DNA of 64,000 bases. Source: Jacaranda mimosifolia. Its lineage: Eukaryota > Streptophyta > Magnoliopsida > Lamiales > Bignoniaceae. The stretch spans positions 4,429,001-4,493,000 of the forward strand of contig CM032126.1 of NCBI GenBank assembly GCA_018894105.1, written 5' to 3'. Both the position numbers and the translations under genes were made by a program. Positions 11,561 to 21,900 of the stretch are shown in pieces. The notes beneath the pieces were generated by a model. That model worked only from the letters and a program-made list of their open reading frames with translations, searched no databases and had not been told where the DNA came from. Every line of letters begins with the position of its first letter. The stretch's first letter is position 1.

Positions 11561-12125
11561 CAAAAAGAACACCACTTGCCGGAACTCAAATCTAAATTTT
11601 CACAGTAATTCAAACATGTTTTTGAGAAAAAAGGTCTGCTAGTGTTGCAAATTTTGCTGCCAGTCTATCTTCTTCGCCAAACACTTCTCTTCACTACATT
11701 TTCAAGTTACAGTGGATTTTTTTGGATTTTTGATTTCAAATTCATAAGAAACAATTTCATATTATTAGCCCTAATTTACACAGAGGAGTTCGTGAAGAAT
11801 TAGTGAAAAGGGGTAGTAAAAATCGTGCAATTACATGGGGGTATTTTTGTCAATATGTAACTGATCAACGAGTGAATGAATATAGGGGGCGGTGAGCAAT
11901 TGAAACTATAACATGAGGAGGATTGGTGCCTAAATTCATATCCCAAGGGGTTCTTTGACAATTAAAAATATCACTGGGGGATTTTTTGCAATTTACTCTA
12001 AGTTTTAATGTTTTTGTCTGAAAGCAATATGCATAGATAGATGGGATCTTTTTAGAATCTGAAGTTAAAAATGACGGTCTACAGTTTTGTCCCCTTCTAT
12101 TTCTTTCTTTTCTTGATATTTATAA
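11561..12125. other. intergenic, no gene seen
   Basis: AT-rich DNA. Words such as 'catgggggtatttttgtcaa' and 'actgggggattttttgcaat' (about 11830-11990) resemble ends of MULE-like or unclassified repeats, but I could not pair them into an element. Small frames here have no recognisable similarity. Confidence 0.4.
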
Positions 12126-12134
12126 TTTAAAGTA

Positions 12135-12885
12135 GGATTAAATATACTTTTCCCCTTGAACTATATTGATAGTCGCAAATATCCTCTTAAATTATCAAAT
12201 ATAACAAAAACTCCCTCAATTTAACAGTAATGGATGGAAAAAAGCAAAGAGAATATATATGTATGTTTTACTCAACATTTCAAAAATACCTTTCAGCCAC
12301 TTAATCCAAAAATTGTGCATTTGATAGTTTCTTTGCTTGAGAAAAAATGATTTTAGCCAAAAAAAAGAAAGAAAATGAATTCATCTCATGAACCTGATCG
12401 AGAAAAAACAAAGCTCACTTTCTTTTCTTCATTCTTGCACTTTCAAACCAAATTTTATAGAAAATCATCTTCCATTGCAGTGTGGGTGAAGAATCAGAAT
12501 CAGAATCAGAATTAGAATCTAATTTTTTTTGTTGGGGGTTCGAATTTTTTCATGTATTTTGGATTTTCTAACAAAAGTATTTTAGATTTTTATATCTTTA
12601 ATAATAATTAGGATTTTCTTTCTGAATTTCACAATAATTAATCGACGGGTTTATATTTATATTCTTGTGTGTATATATATATATATCATAATTTAGGGAT
12701 TTTATAAATTACAAAAAAGATTTAGGGTATTCATCCTTAAGAAAAGCAGGGTTTTGTTTGTTCCATGTAGTTCACAAAATATTCCCAACACATACCATCA
12801 TATTACTAAATTGTATATAACACACACACACACACTAGAACATACTAAACCCATGAAATAAATTTTGTGAATTGCATGAAAAAAA
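12135..12885 (+). repeat. left terminal inverted repeat of the MULE
   Basis: It is the reverse complement of 14302-15033, with many small differences. Landmark words shared by both arms are ATCGACGGGTTTATATTTAT, CACACACACACTAGAACATA and TGAAGAATCAGAATC. A CA microsatellite and a TA microsatellite are included. Confidence 0.88.
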
Positions 12886-12891
12886 GAGATG

Positions 12892-13243
12892 CATCTCATG
12901 AACTTGATCGAGAAAAAATAAAGCCCATTTTTTTTCTTCATTCTTGCACTTTCAAACCAAATTTTATAGAAAATCATCTTCCACTGCAGTGTGGGTGAAG
13001 AATCAGAATCATAATCTAATTTTTTTTGTTGGGGTTCGAATTTTTTCAGGTATTTTGAGTTTTCTAACAAAAAGTATTTTGATTTTTTATATCTTTAACA
13101 ATAATTAGGAATTTTTTTTCTAGATTTTACAATAATTAATCGACAGGTTTATATATATAGTCTTGTATATGTATCATAGAGTTTAGGAATTTTATAAATT
13201 AGAAAAAAGATTTATGGTTTTCATCCATAAAAAAAGTATGGTC
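12892..13243 (+). repeat. internal direct duplication of part of the MULE left arm
   Basis: The sequence from CATCTCATGAACTTGATCGAG onwards repeats 12382-12740 at an offset of about 510 bp in the same orientation. Substitutions and small indels are present. It ends at the hAT insertion site. Confidence 0.85.
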
Positions 13244-13251
13244 TTTTTTCA

Positions 13252-14301
13252 TAGACCTGGCAAAATTCAACCCATACCCACGGGTACCCAAAAAAATACG
13301 GGTAATGGGCCTTGTTTCTCCTATTCAAAAAATTGCGGGTAATTTTACCCGTACCCAATTTACCCACCATCTGTTGGCCCAACCCACGGGTACCCGCGGG
13401 TAACCTGTAAATTTATTTATTTATTTATATATATATATATTATATATTATATCTACATATAAATATTTTTAATCTAAATATTAATTTTTGATTTCATAAT
13501 TAAAAATCTATAGCAAATTAAATTAAATTATATCCTAAAACAACTTATTGTGCATATTCCTATGGATGCAACATCTTCTTCCACAAGAACAACAATGTTT
13601 GATTGATATTTAAATTTTCAATTCAAAAAACTTTTGGCATGTAATGGAATTCAAATTTGAACTTTTGAATGTGATGTACTTTAATGTATATATATATATT
13701 ATATACATATAAATATATTATATATTTATATATATTTACATATAAATATTTTTAATCTAAATATTAATTTTTGATTTCATAAATTAAAAATCTATAGCAA
13801 ATTAAATTAAATTATATCCTAAAACAACTTGTTGTGCATATTTCTATGGATGCAACATCTTCTTCCACGAGAACAACAATGTTTGATTAATATTTAAATT
13901 TTCAATTCAAAATTTTTTTGGCATGTAATGGAATTTAAGTTTGAACTTTTGAATGTGATGTACTTTAAATTTGGTAGATTTTGAATACTTAAGATATAAG
14001 TTTTAAACTACAATACTATTAATATGCTTTAGGTATTTATTCAATTTAATGTTTGAAATTTGTAGTTTTTTTTTTCTTTTATAGTTTTATTTAGTTAATA
14101 TTTGAGTAACATCATGTTTACCTTTAAATATTAAAATAAATAAATAAATAAATTACGGGTATCCGCGGGTTACCCATTACCCATCCTCATGGGTAACGAG
14201 TCCCCTACCTCGTACTCAATAAAAAAATGGGTAAATTTACCCGTTTCAACCCGTTGGTACGCTTCATTAGGTTACCCATGGGTACCCAATTGCCAAGTCT
14301 A
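13252..14301. mobile_element. non-autonomous hAT-like element with perfect 8-bp TSD
   Basis: TTTTTTCA occurs at 13244-13251 and 14302-14309. The ends are TAGACCTGGCAAAATTCAA on the left and, in reverse complement, TAGACTTGGCAATTGGG on the right. This short TIR is of the hAT type. Subterminal regions on both sides are packed with GGGTACCC/CGGGTAA words in both orientations, as is common for hAT transposase binding. The middle is AT-rich with a duplicated block (13455-13975). There is no transposase, so it would depend on a hAT source elsewhere. Confidence 0.9.
13455..13975. repeat. two direct copies (period about 283 bp) inside the hAT-like element
   Basis: The block with ACATATAAATATTTTTAATC, GGATGCAACATCTTCTTCCA and GGCATGTAATGGAATT occurs at about 13455-13690 and again at about 13738-13970. 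The copies are nearly identical. Confidence 0.88.
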
Positions 14302-15033
14302 TTTTTTCACGCAGTTCACAAAATTTATTTCATGGATTTAGTATGTTCTAGTGTGTGTGTGTGTGTGTTATATACGGTTTAGTAATATGATGGTATGTGT
14401 TGGGAATATTTTTGTGAAATGCATGGAACAAACAAAACCCTACTTTTCTTAAGTATGAAAACCCAAAATCTTTTTTGTAATTTATAAAATCCCTAAATTA
14501 TTATATATATATATATATACAAGAATATAAATATAAACTCGTCGATTAATTATTGTGAAATTCAGAAAGAAAATTCTAATTATTATTAAAGATATAAAAA
14601 TCTAAAATGCTTTTTGTTAGAAAATCCAAAATACATGAAAAAATTCGAACGGCCAACAAAAAAATTAGATTCTGATTCTTCACCCATGCTACAATGGAAA
14701 ATAATTTTCTATAAAATTTGGTTTGCAAGTGCAAGAATGAAGCAAAGAAGTGGGCTTTGTTTTTTCTGGATTATGTTCATGAGATGAATTCATTTTCTTT
14801 CTTTTTTGGCTAAAATCATTTTTCTCAAGCAAAGAAACTATCAAATGTACAATTTGTGGGTTAAGTGATTGAAAGGTATTTTTGAAATATTGAGTAAAAT
14901 ATACACATAAATTTTCTCTCTCCTCTTTCCCTTCCATTGTTGTTAAATTGAGGGGACTATTTGTTATATTTGATAGTTTAGGGGATGTTTGAGACTAACA
15001 GTACAATTCAGAAGGCAAAGTACATTTAACCCC
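14302..15033 (-). repeat. right terminal inverted repeat of the MULE
   Basis: This arm pairs with 12135-12885. Its inner end touches the duplicated TTTTTTCA of the nested hAT-like element, so that element landed at the inner border of this arm. Confidence 0.88.
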
Positions 15034-15042
15034 TTTAAAGTA

Positions 15043-15926
15043 TTATATTATTTACTTTCTATGAATGATATTATATGTTGCCTTACGCACAGCTTCCAAT
15101 TTAATAGAAATAATTTTTATGCACTAAATTAATCAATCCCAAAAAAATTAATGAAAGTCACATATACAAATGATGATGACGATGATGATGATGGGATTTT
15201 TTGAGAACATAATGATTGTGGGAGAAATAATTGAGTTATTTTATTACATGAGTAGTTGTATAAACAATAATTATAACTCACCATATCTATTTCATGCCCC
15301 TTATCCATATTTAACTACTAATTATGATACACAATTGTCGTCGTTCATGAATCACATATAATTGATGAATTTCTCATAGTTGGTGCAGCTGCACGTGCAA
15401 TCATTTTTCTGGTAAGAGACTATAATACAACTATTTAATACAATGATATAAGGATAGTTGTTTGAACAGAACAACTTAAGTACTTAACTATAAATTTTAT
15501 ATGCAAAAATATGAATTCACAAGTGCATATATGCATATTGCAATCAATTAAAGACTCTATTAGTTATATCATTAGACATAAAGTTGAATGTAGATTACAA
15601 TGCCCAGACAATATCTTGTTGAAATTGAATTCAATAGTTTACCAATTTACAAATCAAAACACCCATGTCCAGTAAGTCAACCATCAAAAATGTTTTAAGC
15701 TCACACCTGACACCTAGAAGATCAGAATTATTTCACATTAAATAAAAACAATTTTAAAAACCTTAACAGTAAAAGTGATGGAAAAATTGAAACTTTTCAT
15801 TTTGCTTTAGATCTGTACAGTATACAACCTCAGAAATTCTGCCATATTTCATTAAGGCAATGAAACTGCAGAACCAACCTTAGCAGCAGGCAACTATAGA
15901 GTCATCCCCTCTGCCCAACATTTTCA
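15043..15926. other. intergenic DNA and SNX1 3' untranslated region
   Basis: A GAT microsatellite lies at about 15172-15193. The stretch just below 15927 is the minus-strand 3' UTR of SNX1, with an AATGAAA-like poly(A) signal near 15855 (minus). The exact transcript end is not visible. Confidence 0.4.
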
Positions 15927-18900
15927 TTAGGAGTAACCTTCAAGCTTGGGAAGAAGGCTTCGCCAGGCTTCAGCAATACCTTTTGCCAGGTCTGCTTGAC
16001 CCTTGGCAAATTCATAAAAAGCCACACCCATGTCTACTGTTTTTTGTTCTTGAAATCGAACAATTTCTTCGTTCATGAGCTTCACAATTGTCTCAAATCT
16101 TCTTGTTGCCTCTGCGCCATTAGCTTTCAGCTGCACCACAATATTGAATATCAGTAGAATAGTGTAGATTAAAGAGAGTGACAAGAGGAAAAGCACAGCA
16201 ATATCAACCTCCTCATATTCACGTTCAGCTTCTGCCAATTTTTCCGATCGTATTAGTCTGAGCTTGTTCCTGCAAATAAATACGCATGGATGGATAAACT
16301 ACCGATTAACTATGACTAGAAGATCATCACTAGCAAAGGAATAGAAAAATAAGATCCATTTCTTTGTTATTTGACCCAAAAAGATTTAAATATCTTCCCA
16401 AAAAAAGAATCATCGGGCACTATCATTTACCACGCGCTCCAGTGGTCCAAACAATAGCAAAATGATGTCGAGAAACTTATTCAAATGCTTTTGACTGTCA
16501 TGAAGTAATATTAAATGGTTTGGACGGATCTTACTTGTCTTATAATAACTTTACAAGTTTTGATTTTCCGAAGTGACTAATCACAATTAGGAAACAGACT
16601 ACATGCAGGGAAGAAAAGTAGCCAAGGGTTCACATCAGGATGAATGCAGTGCAGCTATATTTAGATATAGTCAAGTAATCTCAGACCTAAAAGGTTCTGT
16701 AAATGTCAGTGCAAGTCTTCTCAAAATATTATTATGAAAAAGTTTTATTAGATTGGTATCATAATTAAGGGGTTACTACAAAAAAGCAAAGAGTAAGCTA
16801 GAAGTGCAGTGATCATACATGTCCATTTCCTTGAACTTGATTGTTTCAGCCAGTTCACAATGGAGCCTGAAAGCATTTGCCCTCTCTCCTAATGTGGCCT
16901 GTCCAGGAAGAAAAACCACTATCACTTTCAATGCCAAAGCAGCCGCAGCAGCAACAACAACCACAATAACAATAATAATCAGATCAAATGGACATGACTC
17001 GAAGCGCAATTGCAGATGTCATCAATAAGTAAATCTTGTTAGCCTGAAAGCAATCATCATTATCTTATTCCACTAAATGTCATTTTCTAAGGCAGTTTTA
17101 TATTAACACCTAAGACACAGCATGATTTCTAGTTTCCCAGAAAAGAAAGCCATAAAGTTTGTCGCTAGATCCAAAACAGATTATTTTTGCAAATTGAGAG
17201 GCACAAAGTCACCTTAATAGATTGCACTGCTCGAACATAATCTTTTAAGGGTTCTTCAAAATTCATCAAGAGGTGGTGAGCCTGATAACAGTACAGTAAT
17301 AAGAGTACAATCATGGAAGCATCAACTTTGAAAATTGTCGAAACATTATACACTGCTACAGTTGAACCATACTTCTCTTTGCAGCTTAATAGACAGAATC
17401 TCTGATTTTGCTCCAAGGTCAGAAAATGGCTTTCCAAGACAATTTCCTTCACAGTTGCCTAGTAGTTTGACTGCCTTGCCAAAGTCTGATAAAGATTGTC
17501 CCAACTCTGTAATAGATGAAGCTTACTGTCATATTTACTAGATTTTCAAAAATGCATAGAAAAGGGGGGAGAAGGATGAGGAGATTAGACATGAAGTACT
17601 ATTAGTTAAGAATAATAATCAATTCTTCCTGGATATACCCCTGTGTCTCTTTACAAGACGGTAAGCATGCTTTTGGGCTTCAGTTAGGTGATCTTCAAGC
17701 TGAAATATGTAATTCTTCAGTTTCTCATACTCTGGATTTGATTCTTCAATTGGTTTCTCCTTTCCAAGAACAACATCACTCACTTTGGACTGTACATCCT
17801 GTCAAATCAACAAATATTGATGCTGTTATATGAAATGTTCGTCCTTTGCTGGACAAACATGACTAGCAATCAGCCAATGAATGATTACTGGGGCCAACAA
17901 AGGCAGAAAATAAAATCCATGTCAGATGGACCAACAAGATCGACTTAGCAATGCATGAGGATTCTATACTTCATAACCAACTAAATGGTCTCCATATAGT
18001 TTGTCCCTCCTGAACTAAGCAGATTTTATTCTGTACCTTTCAGTGTTGCTATATTGTTCGCAGGGAAAACGATTAGATAATATGAATAAACAAATCTTCA
18101 CCTCAGGGTTTTAATTAGAATATGAACTAAAATACATGAGTTGCAGTTCAAAGCAGCTACTCCCCCTCTGACTGGAGCAAGAACAAGTTGGAACTTTATC
18201 TGTTGGTGGCAATAACAGACTAATAAAACTAAAATAGCAAACGTTTCCTAATAGTTGCACCAACTATGAGGTCGCCTATGTTTAAATGAAGATACCTTGA
18301 AAATTTGCATCAAGTCAGCTGGCTTCTTCTTGAAAATTCCAGTTTCCAGGGATCGTGCTCTTTCCATAGTCTGCAGATCAAGCAAAAATGCTATAAGATA
18401 TCAGGCAAAGTACCAAATTTTGAATCAAAATACCAAAACAAGAAAACTAAAAAGGAAAATATATTCATTTCTCAATAATATGATGCATCATCAGCAACAG
18501 GATCTTGCCAATCAAAGGAGGGAACTATTTTAATTGAAATTTTCCTATGGTTTGTTAGAAAAATTACCTACATTCTGTTTGTTGTCTGTTTCAGACTTCA
18601 AGAACAGTGATTAACTATGATATATAACCATGAATGGGCTGGTAAATAAGTAAAAGAATGGGCAAAAGGAACAACCTACTTAACCAAATCTTAACTGCTC
18701 TTCCCATAACATCCATCAATCAGCTATAAACAGATCTCCAGCTCCATCACATTTTCCATTCTTCACACAAAGGACCTTCCTAAACTGTGTGGCGACCATG
18801 ACAAGGCTTCAATATTTAACCATACCTTGAATCCAACCCCCTTCCCACATAAAAGACATGTATACGCATTCTTCAGATGATTTTCTCTTTCTAGCAGATT

Positions 18901-21900
18901 CTCCTCCAAGAATTAGCTACCACAAATTCAAACGTCCAACTTCATATCTTGGTTCAAGAAAAAAAGTTTCATCATATTGAATTACCTGTTCATCTGCCTG
19001 CAAAAAGATTCTTAAATCCTCATTCTGCCGGAGCTCCTCATGTGAAGCAATCCGGTTGACAAACACATCCAATGCTTGACGCCTCATCTCAATGAACTCA
19101 GCACTAAATCTAAACTTCTCTGTATGGAAGAAACCAATATCAGACAAAATAAAATATCAAATTCTAGGAGGAAAACATAAAAATGATGCAGGCTCATCGT
19201 CCTCATATCTGCTCCATGCTTATGGTGAGCTGGTCTAAAAGATGCACCAGGCCACACATAGAAATTAATGAGCAGGTGCATTACTAGCAGTTTTCTCCAA
19301 GTCCAATACATGGAAGTTATTAATCATATGCCAATCTTTACATAGGTTATCATGAGTTACCTATACTTTACATTAAAATGAGGTAACAGCTGCGCTATGG
19401 TGAAAAAGATAAGTCATTTCAGTCCATAATATTGAGTTTGACCAGGTGGAAATCTACAGAAAACAGGATATCTTAATGAAGATGAAGAAACATCTAAACA
19501 ATCAGAGTGAATTCGCTCGATGTAATAAAGCATCCTTTAATTTTAATGGAGAAAGATGATTGTGACAAGTGGAAACAGCGAAGGTCTAAAAGTGCTGATG
19601 ATAAGAGGAAAGAAAAATGATTCAGCTAATTACCTACAGTGCTTTTCTCTGGAAGCGGGGGGGTGAAGACACCCTTGTGCTTGTCAAAAAGGCGTTCTCT
19701 TAGCCACACAAAATCACTATATCGCCGATAACAATTTTCTCAGGGCTGTCATAATCAGGTAAATTTGTCTGCAAATCAAGATCTGACATTGTTTAATCAA
19801 TTTAGTCCAAGGATGGGACTTTAAACTAGGTAAAGTTAAGAAGTCAGTTTTAGATATGCAGTTAGGACAAAGATATAAGTAATGTAAGCAAATCATATGA
19901 AAGCGTCAGCAAGATGCACAAGACAAAATGATCAGTTCAATGGTTATGTTGCACTGAGGGCTCTTTTAACAGTTTACCATTAAACAAAATTGAAATAATC
20001 ATAAAAGTAGTGCTCTTAGATTTTTATGGTAAAGTGTGGACTCTGTCCTCTTCCCAAGTTTTATCTATTTCTTTCAAAAATATAAAATGCATGTACCCTA
20101 GCTTCCAATTTTGTTATTATTTAAACATTTTGAGTGTCAGTTATCTATTTTTTCAAAAAATAAAGAAACACTTAATCCATGCTTGTAGTTGATACTAATC
20201 CAAAAAAAGGGAGAAAGTCGAGTCCATGCTTCTAACTTTTAAAATTAAGGAAAGAAGATATATATATACAGAGAGAGAGAAGTCAGTGCCAGACGCAATC
20301 GTCCTGCGTCTTCAATTTTTCTTCTTTTTTTACAAGTAATCTGAAAAGCATGAATGGCATTCGTGTTTTTATTTAGGAGAAAAAGACTGTATAGGTCTTT
20401 CGCTGATTGTGACAACAAATTATTGAATCGTTACACAGTTTGTGATAGAATGCTGAACTTCAAAAAAAAGGGGGGAAAAAAAATGGTTTATCATGGATGC
20501 AAGTTTGTAGCCATGCCTTTGATTTACCTTTTATTTTTTTAATACTACAAATTAAAAGGCGAGCCACACCTTTGATTTATCTTTTCTTTTTTTTTTTTTT
20601 TTTAACTACAAATTCACACCTCTTAATTTTTTGGTTTTCTTTTTAAATACCATGCAAGAGGCGTGGCTCTTGTTGGAGTTTACCTTCGGTTTTTTATACA
20701 AACAGAAAACATAAGAGGCATGGCTTAAATCCACGCCTCTTGTTGATTTATTATTTCTTTTAATGAAAAACTAAAGACTTTAAATATCATATATGAAAGC
20801 AGCATGCAGGCACACCTCTCATAATAAAAATGAGGGGGGGGGAAATGATTAGTCATTTTAGAAGACTAATCATTCTAAAATAAATGACTACTCTTATAAA
20901 ATGACAAATAATTAACTCATTAAGAAGGAAAAAACTAACTCATTGCGAACCCAATAAGTCAGCAAGCATGAGTGTTGATCATGTATAATCTAACTATTAA
21001 GGTGGTACACAAGAGGTGTGTCTACAATCCATACCTCTTGTTGATTAATTTTTTTTAATAAAAAATTAAAAAAATTTAAATATTAAATATAAAATCAAAT
21101 CTGGCATGTAGGCACACATCTCAAAATAGAAATGAGAAATAATATAAAAAAAAAAAAATGATTAGTCATTTCAAAAAACTAGTCATTTTGAAATGAATGA
21201 CTACTCTTTTGAAATGATTAAAAATTTCCTTCCTAATGAGTCAACAAGCATGAGTGTTAGCTATTAGCCAATACTCATGCATTATACATGTGAGTGTTGG
21301 AGTGGTACATAAAGCAAAAAATCTAATTGAGAATTTTGGAGAGTATTGTGAGGAGGAAATGTGAAAGAAGAAAGAATTGAGAGGGAAAAAAAATGAAGAG
21401 GAGAAAAGAAAAAAACGAAGGAAAAAAAAAAAAAGAGAAAAGGAAAAATTTTGGAGGAATACGAACAAAATTAACGTTCTTCTTGCAGGTATTACGGACA
21501 CGAATATAATTAACATTGTGATATATTTTGGAGGAAAGATTATAAAAGATTGATTCTGTGAAATATGATTGTCCTGTACATGAATACCTACCACTCTCCC
21601 GCTCAACAATATTTTCTAAATTAATCTCAAAAATTATATGAAATAATAGGTTATAGTAATCAATACTTCTTAAAAAATTTGACAAAGATCTAGTTGGATA
21701 AGAAGACTCAAATATCCACAATTGTGCAGATAGAAAACAATATTAATTTATCAAACTTGTTGGATTCGAGGGCTTATATGAACAGTATAGAGTAGTTTGT
21801 TGACGTTAAACTAATATGCCCTAGTACTGTGCAAGACATGTTATTGCGAGGGGAGCATGGATCCTACTTGTCACTTCTGATGCAATATCCTTTAGGCGAT

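Larger units (their letters stand above)
12135..15033. mobile_element. non-autonomous Mutator-like element (MULE) with long TIRs and 9-bp TSD
   Basis: TTTAAAGTA occurs at 12126-12134 and at 15034-15042, exactly at the outer edges of a long inverted repeat. The left end begins GGATTAAATATACTTT; the right end in reverse complement begins GGGGTTAAATGTACTTT. The arms match over about 730-750 bp (12135-12885 against 14302-15033). A 9-bp duplication with long TIRs is the diagnostic combination of the Mutator superfamily. No transposase is present. The interior is a partial direct copy of the left arm (12892-13243) and a nested hAT-like element (13252-14301). Confidence 0.9.

Noticed and set aside
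12798..14937. Small frames at 12798-13070 and 14689-14937
   Set aside because: They lie in opposite TIR arms of the MULE and are mirror by-products of the same non-coding repeat.
21241..21721. Two overlapping F/S-rich minus-strand frames in SNX1 intron 1
   Set aside because: They are antisense to the A/G-rich leader of the MULE left arm and are low complexity.
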